From: Tritrichomonas musculus
Taxonomy: Eukaryota; Parabasalia; Tritrichomonadida; Tritrichomonadidae
Direction: 5' to 3'
DNA length: 64,000 nucleotides
Assembly (NCBI GenBank): GCA_039105265.1
Contig: JAPFFF010000011.1
Location: 4,464,001 to 4,528,000, forward strand
Part shown: one piece after another, positions 19,845 through 30,200 of the stretch
Layout of the letters: each line of letters opens with the position of its first letter
Position numbering within the stretch: position 1 is the first letter of the stretch
Notes under the pieces: model-generated
The model's database searches: none
Told to the model about the DNA's origin: nothing
What the model saw: only the letters and a program-made list of their open reading frames with translations
Position numbers and translations under genes: made by a program

Positions 19845-20234
19845 CAGTAAGGTTGTAAAATTCAAAAACGTCTCAAAAGAGGAAAATCTACTTTTTCATA
19901 GAAAACGATTAAAATGAATTTAAAATAAAAGTCAAAATAACGAATTTAATTCAAATTTGGATTTTCCTTTATAGCGTTGCAAAAATGGAAAATCCACTTT
20001 TTGAATGATGCTCATTTTTTCAAATAGAGATAGGAAAGCACTATTTGATGAATATAATGTCGCAAACAGTTGTGTGATAAACTTAATCATGGAAATATTA
20101 TTTCTTAAAATGGTAGGTTTAAACAAGATTTTCTCTCTATTTCTTTATTTCTTTCATTTTTATTAATGAAAATTTTTTTCTCAAAAAGTCGATTTTCCTA
20201 TTTTGAAACGTTTTCCATTTTTGAAACCTTACTG
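19845..20234. mobile_element. 390-bp mariner-type MITE
   Basis: The element is flanked by TA at 19843-19844 and 20235-20236, and begins CAGTAAGGTT at both ends in inverted orientation. The inverted repeats are about 60 bp and imperfect. Both arms share AACGTYTCAAAA, then RGGAAAATC and ACTTTTT. TA duplication with a CAGT start is the known signature of Tc1/mariner elements. The motif GGAAAATCNACTTTTT recurs inside (near 19985-20000). There is no transposase; the minus-strand frame at 19932-20126 lies within the repeat interior and is not taken as a gene. It sits 114 bp before the ATG of the next gene, so it forms part of that upstream region. Confidence 0.85.
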
Positions 20235-20327
20235 TATTCAAATAGTATTCAAATTCAAAATTGAATGCAAAAATTTCGAAAAAGTTTAATTTTAAAAACT
20301 ATCGAATTTATTATAGAAAAATCTCTG

Positions 20328-20346
20328 TCACTTTTACTTTTTCACA
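20328..20346 (+). promoter_or_regulatory. Two initiator matches before the gene at 20348
   Basis: TCACT (20328-20332) and TCACA (20342-20346) both fit TCA(+1)YW and would give leaders of 18 and 4 nt. They support the ATG at 20348 over the non-ATG upstream extension. Confidence 0.5.
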
Positions 20347-20347
20347 A

Positions 20348-20821
20348 ATGACTCAAGATGACGAATTGCCACCTGAAACGGGTGTTGATTACTTAACGCA
20401 ATCAATTCAAACATTATCAGATATTATTCATCTTTGTCAGCAAAATAATGAACTTACCCCTCTAGCAGTTCAGCGTTTAAATGAACTTACATTATCTTTT
20501 GAAAATTCATATGAAACAGATCCTTCAAACGGTCTTGGTAATTCTTCGAATAAATGTCGTGCCCAACGTGACATAGAAGAGCATATTGCATTATGTAGGA
20601 AAATGCAACGTCCAATTAAACCAACTTCAGTTGTTTATCGCGATATAGCAAGCTCTTTATCAAAGAAAAAAGAACTTCCATTCGATCCAAAAGCCACAAA
20701 AAAGAAAAGTGACTTATTTAAATGGTTTGATGAACATTGGCTACAGATTAAAGATCAATTTTTCTTACTCCTTGACAAGCACCCATTAGCGCAAGGCACA
20801 AAGGAAACACCATTAGAATAA
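20348..20821 (+). CDS. Unidentified small protein
   Basis: 157 residues starting MTQDDELPPETGVDYL. The N-terminal half is predicted helical (YLTQSIQTLSDIIHLCQQ; AVQRLNELTLSFE). The C-terminal half is basic and then has an aromatic segment (KWFDEHWLQIKDQFFLLLDKH). No signal peptide or membrane segment is seen. It could be a small subunit of a nuclear or coat complex, but no family was recognised. A longer frame exists upstream without an ATG. Two initiator-like sites right before 20348 favour this start. Confidence 0.7.
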   Translation: MTQDDELPPETGVDYLTQSIQTLSDIIHLCQQNNELTPLAVQRLNELTLSFENSYETDPSNGLGNSSNKCRAQRDIEEHIALCRKMQRPIKPTSVVYRDIASSLSKKKELPFDPKATKKKSDLFKWFDEHWLQIKDQFFLLLDKHPLAQGTKETPLE

Positions 20822-21138
20822 GTATAATTTATTATTAATGTTATAAAATTTGTTATAATATAAAATTTGTTATATATTTATTTCGCAAGCAGATTTTAAT
20901 AAGGTGGCAAAAATTATTATTTTTATTTCAAATAATTAGACGCAATATCAATAATTACCAATTTTTAATCAAACTTTATAGTTTGATTAATTATTTTATA
21001 ATTTATATGTAGTAAATATTATTTTTTTTTTATTATTACCTTTTTTTTTTTTTTTTACTTCTTTCTTTCATCCTTTCCCGTATTTCTAATAAAAAATCCA
21101 AAAATTAAAAAACAATGGTAATTTAAAAAAAATTTTAA
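20822..21138. other. Intergenic region between convergent genes
   Basis: A/T-rich with T runs near 21022 and 21042-21056. No gene, RNA or repeat seen. Confidence 0.5.
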
Positions 21139-24100
21139 TTAAAGTCCTAATAAGATGATAACTATGTCAAATAGTTCTTTCGCCTTAGGAATATCTGTCC
21201 TCTGTAAAGCAATTTGTTCTAATTCATTAAAGCAATACTGAACAATTGTTGTCTTGATTTTTTCCAAGAACTTAGACTTAAATAAGAAAAGAAGAATATT
21301 GATTTTTTCTTTCAATTGAGGATCATTCAATTTAACAGACTTTATAAACTCAATAATTATCTGTGGATAAGGATCTTCCATCGGCCCAACCTTTGAGAAG
21401 AAATTGGTCAAAAACAAGTTTATTTTAATTGAATTATCAACATTTCCAACCTTAATATCTCTTGTATACAAGAGATACAAAACGAATGGATATTTTTTCA
21501 AGCAATTTGAAAATGCACTGATAATTTGTGGATCTTTTGATTTAAAGAATGCTGTAAATATCAAATAATAAGGTTCAAATTGTTGATAAGTAAAATTCTT
21601 AGTTAGCAGCAAGCACATAAGTTGACTTTTAAGTAATACGACTGCTTTCTTAAAACGGTAATCATTTGCAGATTGAATGTATTGGCGATCACCAATCATT
21701 TCACGGAACAAATTGCAAACTAAATCGGTGTAAACTTTGGTTGTTTCCTCATTTCTAATTCTTTGATACATATTAACTTTACTTTTCTTTACAATAATGT
21801 AGTCAACTACTTCTTCCAAGAAAAGAGGATAAATATATGATATTGTCTTTAAGAATTTGAAGAATTCTTGCTTGACATTATCAGATAATTTTTCGATATT
21901 AATAGTATCAAGGTGCTTCAAGAATTGGATAACAAGTATATCGTTTTGGAACTTAATATCAGTAATATTTGGATTAAGGAAGTTCTTCTCTAAATTGGTT
22001 GTTGAAAGACGAAGTAATGCAATTGTGCATTTATCTGATGCAGACAAAAACTGGTTATTATCATTGTCATTATCTTCATCTAAATAAAAATAGACATCAT
22101 TTGGCATATCTTTGTTATATATGTTAGAGATAGTTTCAAGAATCAGGTGAGAGTAAAGAAATGCATATTCAGTCCTCCAGCAAGGTTGATCAACTGTCAA
22201 CTCAATCATTTTCAATAATATGTATGGAAATGCTTTCATATCGGTAACATATCTGCAATAGACTTTGTCGTTTGGCAAAAACTTTTTGAATGTTGATAGA
22301 ATTAGATCAACAAACTCTTTCTTGTTGATAATTAAAGGACCTGTTGCTAGTGTTATGGGCGAAATAAGGTCATCGGTTAGAATTCTCTCATAAACATATC
22401 CTTCGTAGCTCTGAATTGAATTTGAAGCCAATTTGAGCATGAACAAGCTCATTTTGCTTGCATTCAATTGAGAAAAGTTTCGTTTTGACTCGTTGTTCTT
22501 CAGTGGGTACGACTTGGTGAAGATTCCAATGACCTTGTTCCATGAAAGTGGAGGAAGAACGTCAATCAAATTAGAGAAATCGTCAATGTTATCTTGAATC
22601 TGTTTTCCTCTGAGCGTAAATACAAAAGAAGCAACAAGTTCTGTTATTTCTGGGTCTCTAGTGAATATAGAATGGTAGTCATAAATGACTTTGTATAAAG
22701 AAATATAAAGTTTTGGACTTTTTGACTTCTTGAATATTTGAATGAACATTTCTTTAATTTCATCTTGCTTCGTTGTTGTTTGAGATGGATACTTGGACTC
22801 TAAAATACTTGTGGCAAATTCAATTTCACCAGCCTCATATATAGATCTGATATCATTAATGGTGAAATCGTCCTTAGTTCTGTTAAGATATTCATCCAGT
22901 TCAGGGCTACCTCTGATCTCTTTCAATGCAATTGGAAGGAATTCTGACCGTTTGCCAGGACAATGCTCAAGTGCATAAACGACGAATTCTGGCTCGAATT
23001 CTTTGACAATTGAAGCGAATTGATCTTTATCGATGAGAGATGAGAAAAGATGGAAATACTTCTGTCTTGATGACTTTAGCATTAGTGGAATTAAATTCTT
23101 GCGCTCTATGATTAAGTAATTAATTAATTCGTCAATGCATTCAGGCATGTTTATTGTATCGATAAAGAACTTCTCGAAATGAGGATTATTTATCAAATTA
23201 TTGGGGATGATTTCAATGATTCCAATTCGATTATCGACGAGATTCTTTATTATTTCAAATTTGTCAATTAATTCGAAATAAATTTCAATATTTTTAGCAT
23301 TCAAGCATTCGCCCAAATTCAATGATAAAATGGCTGAATTAGAATCATAAGATTGGGCAAGATTTAATATTTCATCTTTATATTTTTGAATGAAGGCATC
23401 ATCTTCGAATAATGAGTAATATTGATCAAAGAACATTGATGCAAATTTAGATGATTTAGATAGTGCTGTAAAAACTTTTTTGACACCAAGTTTGATTAAT
23501 TTAATTGCAGTATTGAAAAAGTCATCGGTTTGTTCAAACAGAGTCCAGTCAATTGAATCAGATTGAAGGCAACGTAATATTGCTTGATTTGAGTCCAATA
23601 TTTGTTTAATGTTGTCTTCTTTTTCATGCCAAAATTGAGTCAAATCTGTAATTTCAGAGGATTCATTGAAATTTTTCACTTTTTCATAGATAATTACATT
23701 GATATTTGTTGAGTCAATCTTGTCAACCGAAGTAACAACTCTTTTTGTGCATTTCAAGTACTTACTTGTTCCTTTCTGCTTCAAATAAGCGATGTTGTCC
23801 TCGCAGCCAACAGACCTTAATTCGTAATAAGTTGTATTTAAGCTGTATCTGGAAAGGTCAAGTTTTTCATCAATGACAAAGTCAGGTTCAACTTTTCCTT
23901 CGATTCGGATCAACAAAACTTTTGGTGATTCCACGATAGTGAACATTTTCCTTTCACCAAATAATGATTGTGAAACAGAGCCTTTCGGAATGATTGGATG
24001 AACAGGATCTAAAGTGTCGCTTTCAAGTTGGTTCTCTGAGAAGTTGAATGTCACTGTTTCAAATAATTTTTCATTAATTTTCAAAGTCTTGACGAAATCA

Positions 24101-26847
24101 AGAATAGTTTTGTCTTGGAAGGCGCCATTCAGTTGGTCTTGTGTGCCAAACAATAACTTGAAGAAGTGTAAAGAATAACTTTTGTGCTCAACAGTCAAGT
24201 AAACAGAAGGGACATTGGAGAACATCTGGAGATAATTGAGTGGTATTGATGGACGATAGATAGAGAATGGCATTATTGTAACTTTCTTCATTAGTTCTGT
24301 AAATGTTGAAGTTGAAGTTGAAACAAACTTGAATAGCTCATAGTTATTCTTATCGTTCCTGTAATATGGAGGAAACTGCTTGTCAAAGTAAATGCTCCAA
24401 ACAGCTATGCACATCTCTTTGTCATTCTTTTTGAGTCTGTTTAAATATGTTGAAAAGACAAGATCAAAGTTGTCTTGTGTTTTTGACTCATATAAAGTGG
24501 TAATAAACGTTTTTACTTGCTCTGGATCGTTAAAAATGCCTGATTCTGAGTCTTCTAGATGAGATAGAGTTAAGGCTGCTATTTTGGAGCTGGTTGTGTA
24601 AATAAAGTCATCAAAAATATAACTTTCTTGTTTCAAAAGTGGTGATACTGAAGAAATAATAGAAAGGCAAAGCCTGTAATGCTGTATTATGCAGCCAAAG
24701 GTATAACAATCCATCTTTTGCTCCTCAGTGAACTTTTCTAGTGATGAGGGGAATAATGATGCAACTACATATTTAGGATAAAAATTATCACTTGAGTTAA
24801 AAAGTGAGTCTAATTGGTCTTCACTAATAGAACCCCCAATTGATGCTATAAATGCAAGAGAATCATCGTTCAATGTCATTGAAGAAACAAGAGAATTTAT
24901 CTCATCGGCACTTGAAAAATGAAGAATGTCTTTAAGATCTGAAACACTGATTAAGAAATTCTTCAAATTAAGGTTTTGATTGCTCCCTGGTTTATTTTCT
25001 TGTAAAATTTGAATAATTGAAGTAACAATATCTTTGTTCTCGGTATCTTGCAAATACTGATGAAATAGTGCAAGAGATTGGACTGTTTCATCGTTTGAAT
25101 ATTCATCATTGTCATCATTATTATTAAAATCAGTTATTTCTAAAAGTTTGAACATGAATTTTTTCTCTTTTGTATCGTTATAAGCTTTGGCAAGGAATTC
25201 ATGAAAAGCAGAGCAATAATTAGGATTTTCATCCTCATCGTTAAAATTAATAAGTTCTTCAACTAATTCGTTATCTGTAGGTAAATTTTTTTCGATTAAG
25301 ATTTGGTAAAAAAGAGAGTTGTGTGGTGATAAGTCAACGAAACATGGCAAATCATTAATAACAAGAAATTTAAAGTTATAAAATAGAGTTAAAATTTCTA
25401 TTGAATCTACAAGATATGGAATATCATCTGAGATTTTCTCTATCATTGGTTGATTAATTTGATCTGATAGGTCACAATTGTTTATTATTGCACAGATTTC
25501 AAATATACGATTATCTAATTCATTTTCGGCGACATATTTCCTAACTGCTTTTAGTATTGTATCTTTGAATTGTTCTTGATTTGAAAATTCGTTGATTCTT
25601 TTGAGATGCTCAATACCATCGAGCTTTAGTGTGTCATAAAAAATAGAATCCAATTGTGTGGATTGGTAACGCCCAGTCTTGAGAAGAGTAAAAATAAACC
25701 TTGCCGTGTCAGGAGAAAATTTGCATTCTCTGTATGTATCATCTATTATTGTTGGTTTTAATGCTGGCTCGATAAACTGAAAGAGTTTCATGTAAAAGTT
25801 TGTATTAAAATTCAATTTATCAAAAAGAGATTGGGAGTTTAATATTTTTTTTTCGAATAAAAATGATGTTAGTGGTTCGATTATTGCTGAGCACGATATT
25901 TTACAGTCGTTTGCTAATAAAAAATCATAAAGACTTGATATACTCTGTAATTCATAATCTGAGATAGATTGATGGTTTATAATATAAGTAATTTCATCTA
26001 TTCCTTTGTTGAAATTGTCTGAAATAAGAGAATTTATTATTGCTTCAAAGTAAGAGTCGATTATTTTGTTTGAGTTATCTAACAATTTAAGAAGACGGAA
26101 AAAAGGAAATGTAATATAAATAGCATTGCTCTGTCTAATTTTGATCGTTTGAATTTCTTGGAATAGGCTATCAGCAAATATTTTTGAAAATTCTTCGGTA
26201 AAATATGGGCGAGTCATCTGTATTACATCCAAAATATCTTGGTTTATTTCACAAGATTTAATGGCAAAATTTTTGAGCTCATAGAAAACGCCTTCTAACC
26301 AAAAAATCTTTGTAATTAATGCTCTTGTACTATTTTGGTTTGGATCTACTGCCTTATCAATATCTAACTGGAAGTTGGAAAAATCTGTATCCATTTCATT
26401 AATTCCTTTAAATTGTTGATATATAAAATAAACATAGGAATAATACTTGGAGCTATCATTTTGAAAATCACTTCTTTGTAAAGATAAGTTTCCGCTGTTC
26501 AAAATCTTTTTAAGTACTTGAGCTGCATTAGCTTGTCCATCACGAATCCTAATAGCTAATACAAGGCATATTCCCATTAAAAAATCAGTCTCAATTTTAT
26601 AATTATCAACAATCAAAGAAATGCAATCGTATGATAAAGTTTCGCAAATATCTTTATGAATTCCCTCAAAGGTTCCAAAATTGCATGCCATTTGAATTAA
26701 TCTTGAAACGAATGATTTAATTGATGCTTGAACTGCATATGATATCCATTCATTTCTCCTACAAATGGAAACCATATTCTGTAATGATTGTTTTGTAAGA
26801 TTATTATTAAAATAAGAGACGTAATCATTTATTTTCCGAAAATTCAT
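21139..26847 (-). CDS. Giant helical protein with a degenerate ubiquitin-specific-protease segment
   Basis: 1902 residues, mostly helical and repeat-like, as in the scaffolds of large USPs (USP9X/USP34 type). A mid-protein segment (about 960-1045) resembles the second half of a C19 peptidase. It has PKVLLIRIEGKVEPDF, LDLSRY, YYELRSVG, LKQKGTSKYLKCTKRVVTSVD and INVIIYEKV, in the order seen in USPs before their final strands. Where active enzymes carry GHYxxY the sequence reads CEDNIAYL, so the catalytic His is missing. No GNTCYxNS cysteine box is visible before it, and the expected peptidase core is shortened. This suggests a non-catalytic relative acting as a scaffold. The USP assignment rests on motif order by eye and could be wrong. 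No membrane segments are seen. Confidence 0.55.
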   Translation of the reverse strand: MNFRKINDYVSYFNNNLTKQSLQNMVSICRRNEWISYAVQASIKSFVSRLIQMACNFGTFEGIHKDICETLSYDCISLIVDNYKIETDFLMGICLVLAIRIRDGQANAAQVLKKILNSGNLSLQRSDFQNDSSKYYSYVYFIYQQFKGINEMDTDFSNFQLDIDKAVDPNQNSTRALITKIFWLEGVFYELKNFAIKSCEINQDILDVIQMTRPYFTEEFSKIFADSLFQEIQTIKIRQSNAIYITFPFFRLLKLLDNSNKIIDSYFEAIINSLISDNFNKGIDEITYIINHQSISDYELQSISSLYDFLLANDCKISCSAIIEPLTSFLFEKKILNSQSLFDKLNFNTNFYMKLFQFIEPALKPTIIDDTYRECKFSPDTARFIFTLLKTGRYQSTQLDSIFYDTLKLDGIEHLKRINEFSNQEQFKDTILKAVRKYVAENELDNRIFEICAIINNCDLSDQINQPMIEKISDDIPYLVDSIEILTLFYNFKFLVINDLPCFVDLSPHNSLFYQILIEKNLPTDNELVEELINFNDEDENPNYCSAFHEFLAKAYNDTKEKKFMFKLLEITDFNNNDDNDEYSNDETVQSLALFHQYLQDTENKDIVTSIIQILQENKPGSNQNLNLKNFLISVSDLKDILHFSSADEINSLVSSMTLNDDSLAFIASIGGSISEDQLDSLFNSSDNFYPKYVVASLFPSSLEKFTEEQKMDCYTFGCIIQHYRLCLSIISSVSPLLKQESYIFDDFIYTTSSKIAALTLSHLEDSESGIFNDPEQVKTFITTLYESKTQDNFDLVFSTYLNRLKKNDKEMCIAVWSIYFDKQFPPYYRNDKNNYELFKFVSTSTSTFTELMKKVTIMPFSIYRPSIPLNYLQMFSNVPSVYLTVEHKSYSLHFFKLLFGTQDQLNGAFQDKTILDFVKTLKINEKLFETVTFNFSENQLESDTLDPVHPIIPKGSVSQSLFGERKMFTIVESPKVLLIRIEGKVEPDFVIDEKLDLSRYSLNTTYYELRSVGCEDNIAYLKQKGTSKYLKCTKRVVTSVDKIDSTNINVIIYEKVKNFNESSEITDLTQFWHEKEDNIKQILDSNQAILRCLQSDSIDWTLFEQTDDFFNTAIKLIKLGVKKVFTALSKSSKFASMFFDQYYSLFEDDAFIQKYKDEILNLAQSYDSNSAILSLNLGECLNAKNIEIYFELIDKFEIIKNLVDNRIGIIEIIPNNLINNPHFEKFFIDTINMPECIDELINYLIIERKNLIPLMLKSSRQKYFHLFSSLIDKDQFASIVKEFEPEFVVYALEHCPGKRSEFLPIALKEIRGSPELDEYLNRTKDDFTINDIRSIYEAGEIEFATSILESKYPSQTTTKQDEIKEMFIQIFKKSKSPKLYISLYKVIYDYHSIFTRDPEITELVASFVFTLRGKQIQDNIDDFSNLIDVLPPLSWNKVIGIFTKSYPLKNNESKRNFSQLNASKMSLFMLKLASNSIQSYEGYVYERILTDDLISPITLATGPLIINKKEFVDLILSTFKKFLPNDKVYCRYVTDMKAFPYILLKMIELTVDQPCWRTEYAFLYSHLILETISNIYNKDMPNDVYFYLDEDNDNDNNQFLSASDKCTIALLRLSTTNLEKNFLNPNITDIKFQNDILVIQFLKHLDTINIEKLSDNVKQEFFKFLKTISYIYPLFLEEVVDYIIVKKSKVNMYQRIRNEETTKVYTDLVCNLFREMIGDRQYIQSANDYRFKKAVVLLKSQLMCLLLTKNFTYQQFEPYYLIFTAFFKSKDPQIISAFSNCLKKYPFVLYLLYTRDIKVGNVDNSIKINLFLTNFFSKVGPMEDPYPQIIIEFIKSVKLNDPQLKEKINILLFLFKSKFLEKIKTTIVQYCFNELEQIALQRTDIPKAKELFDIVIILLGL

Positions 26848-27221
26848 TTCAGTAAATTTTATTAAATCAATGTCAAAAAATAAAATTTTTCAATATTGAA
26901 AAAGTTTAGAATTGACATTCTATGTCATGCCTAAAAATAGAAATTTGGTGTGATTGTTGTCGTTTTTATCTTGGTTGGCTTGATTACATTTAAATTGTAA
27001 AATCTTTCATTTTATTTAGTCTCTCTTAATTAGTTAATTTACAAGAATCTGTGAGTTGTGTTGATGTGGATCACCAAAGTTTGATTGATTTTTATTGAAT
27101 CAAGATTAAATGGCAGAATTAGTATAATATAATTACATTTATTAAAAAACAAAATATTGTCATAATTAAAAAACATGCTAAAAATTATTACCGATAATAA
27201 GTTCTAAACAATATGGTTATT
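26848..27221. other. Intergenic region between two minus-strand genes
   Basis: Upstream of the USP-like gene and downstream of the ASH-domain gene. A/T-rich with no recognisable elements. Confidence 0.5.
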
Positions 27222-30200
27222 TCAAATGTCTACGCAGATACCGCTTAATTCAACTGTAGATACTGTTCCATTAGAGGAGTGAAACTCAATCGTTCCAGAA
27301 TATTCTCCTGGTTGTTTTGGAATAAACCTTACAGGCACCAATACATAACTATATGGCTCAACTTCAAAATTTGGATAGGGACAATGAAATGGATATGAAG
27401 TGTGCGAAGTTATATTAACAAACCTATCAGTTTTATTTGAAACTCGTAGTTGAGCTCTTCTAATTGTCGCTGGAACGCATGGAGGAAACTCTAGTGGATG
27501 AGTAATAAATGAGCTGGCAGAAGATATATTGTTTGCACATTCTCCCGATAGTTGAATTTTTATTTTATGATCATTGTTTTGTATGAACAAATTTCCTTCA
27601 AATATGCCAGCTTTTTTCGGTTTAAAAGTAATATCAACAGCAGATTCATTGTTGGCCAGAATTAATACTTGGTTTTCGCATACAAAAGCTGAATTGTCCA
27701 AGCTTAAGTAAAGATTCATGTTATGCATTTCATTATTAACTATAATAAATTGTAAAGTCTTTGAATCACCAATATTAACGATATCAAATTCAATCTTATT
27801 ATCAATTACAGAGAAGGCGCCACTACTTTCTTGAAACTCATTATCATTTGATTTTTTCTTTATTTTCCTCACTTTCCTTTGTTCAACAATATTATTATAT
27901 GTATCATTATCGTTACTAAAAATTGAATTTGTATTTGGCAATGGGCTATTCAATTTTTTTTTGTTTCTTAGACCATTCACAATTCTTAAAGGAACATCAA
28001 ATTTCTCTTTCCCAACTTGAATGACAATTTTGGATTCATATAAATTACTGAGCGAAACTGTTATAACCGCTTCTCCATAAGGTGGAGCTGCTCCCATTCG
28101 AGGTGAGAAATTAGCATAATCAGATGGTGATGATACAGAGAATGATAATGGTTCAGGCGACAAATTCAAAACAGATACTTTTCTTTCCTCATTTTCATTT
28201 AAGAAATCAATTGAAGAAGGCGAGATTGTTACACGATTAAGGCCAAATGTTTTTTTAGGCGATTTAAACACAAGTTTAGATGATAACGAAGCCTTTCTAA
28301 ATATTTTTAAGATATCCCGCGCTTTACACTCGTTAATGATACTTTCAAAAGCCGAAATTTCGTTTGTTAATTCTATTTCGTTAAAAGCAGTTGACATATA
28401 ATCATTAGGTGCTACAACAGATTGCATCTGTCTTACAATTTCGTCACCATAATACGCAACAATTGGGATTGTAAATTCGCTACTCTTTGTTGTTACCAAA
28501 AATTTTACTTGAAGATTTGAATTAGGTTGAATAATTGCAACTGGTGGTGAAACTCGAAAATTCGCAGAACTTGACTCAGACAGCATAAAAGCTATAAATC
28601 CAGCTCTTTGTCCTTTATTTTTTACGATCATTGCAGCAGTAAACTGATCATCTGTAATTTCGATCATTTCGATCTCAGAGTCGAAAATCAAATTTGAAGA
28701 TCCACGATAAGCAATGATTGGTAATGACAAATCTCCTGATTCAGAATGTACAGAAAAAGTGGAAGCCACTGTTTCTTTAGGTAATGTTGAAACTTGCATT
28801 GAAATTGTCTGATTTGGGTTGATTGAATGCGGCAATTGTATCCATTGGGGTGTCTCGATTTCGATGTCATAATCGCTGTTGATTGTGAGCTCAAAACGAG
28901 CTGGATGGCGAGGTGAAACAGCAAAAAAAGGAACTATTGAAAAAGAAGCGGTTGTGGGTACAATTGGCCTTGAATTTTGTTTTTGTGAAATTTGAGTCAA
29001 TCCTGATGAAAAAGAAACGGTTTTTGAATTTTGTGTTTGTGTATCTAAATCTGAACGATTTTGGCTTTTATTCATTGAGTTTTCTTCGTTGTCTGTTGTT
29101 ATTGTGGATGTTGCCATTGTAGATGTAGATGATGTTGGATTTTTTGTAGATTGTATTTTGCTTGTGTTTGCTGAATGTGATTCAAGTTCTTCGTCAAAAG
29201 AATCAAGTGTTTGAGATCCAAGATTTTGTAAACCGTTACCAATTGTATTTGTTTGAGTCATTTGAGTTTTAAGGTCATCTGCGCGAATAAATGATGAAGT
29301 TGTAGTATTTTTCTTTCCTGGGCCCTTTGATTGGTCGTCTTTGTTCATTTCGCCTTCTGATGAGTAATCTGATGATTCTAATAATGTTTTTTTCTTTTTA
29401 GATGGTTGGGGTCTTTCTTCCGATGCGAAATTGGCATCTTCTTCCTCTTCTTCGAATTCAATATCGCTGTTGTTATTGGGATAGTAATTTATATTTTTAT
29501 TTGGAATTTTGTGTTTCTTTCGTCTTACTTGACTACTTGCTGAATCAGGATAATACTTGCTTCGATGAATTGCTTTTCGATTGCGTTGAGTTTCTCTTAA
29601 TGTTTTTTTATCTTTTGGAAAATCGCTTAATTCATAATATTCATCGTCATAATAATCATAATCAGAATTGTATTCTTTAATGTTACTTGTTCTTCTATTT
29701 GTATTGTGTGGTGACCTTTTTGGTTTATGTGATTTAAATTTGTTCCCTTCTTCTCTTTGATTTTCATGAATACTCCTACTTCTATTATTGCTTTGACTTT
29801 TATATTCATTATTTTCATGGTTATGATGATGGTGTCTGTGGTGGTGGTGTCTATATTGCTGATGAGCTTGGTTATCCTCATATTGGGATTTTTTTATAGC
29901 TTTCTTTGAATATCTAAAATCAATCGTTTGAGATACTTTTTGATTAATATTTCTTTTATCGTTTGTTCTGTGAATATCATCTTCGTTTTGATCTAAATCA
30001 TATTCAGAATAAAATCCTGGATATTCGTTCGATAAAGCATGGTCATCATCATATCCGTATGAATTATTATTAATTTGGTGCTCTTCATAAGAATTTAATG
30101 ATAAAGAATATTTACTATGTTGGTCATATCCTTGGTTTGTGGTTTTTGTTTGTTTATCTGTTTGATCAGGTGAGTCTAAAATTTCTTCTTCATAGTAATC

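Noticed and set aside
19932-20126. 64-codon minus-strand frame
   Set aside because: Lies wholly inside the mariner-type MITE and has no transposase features.
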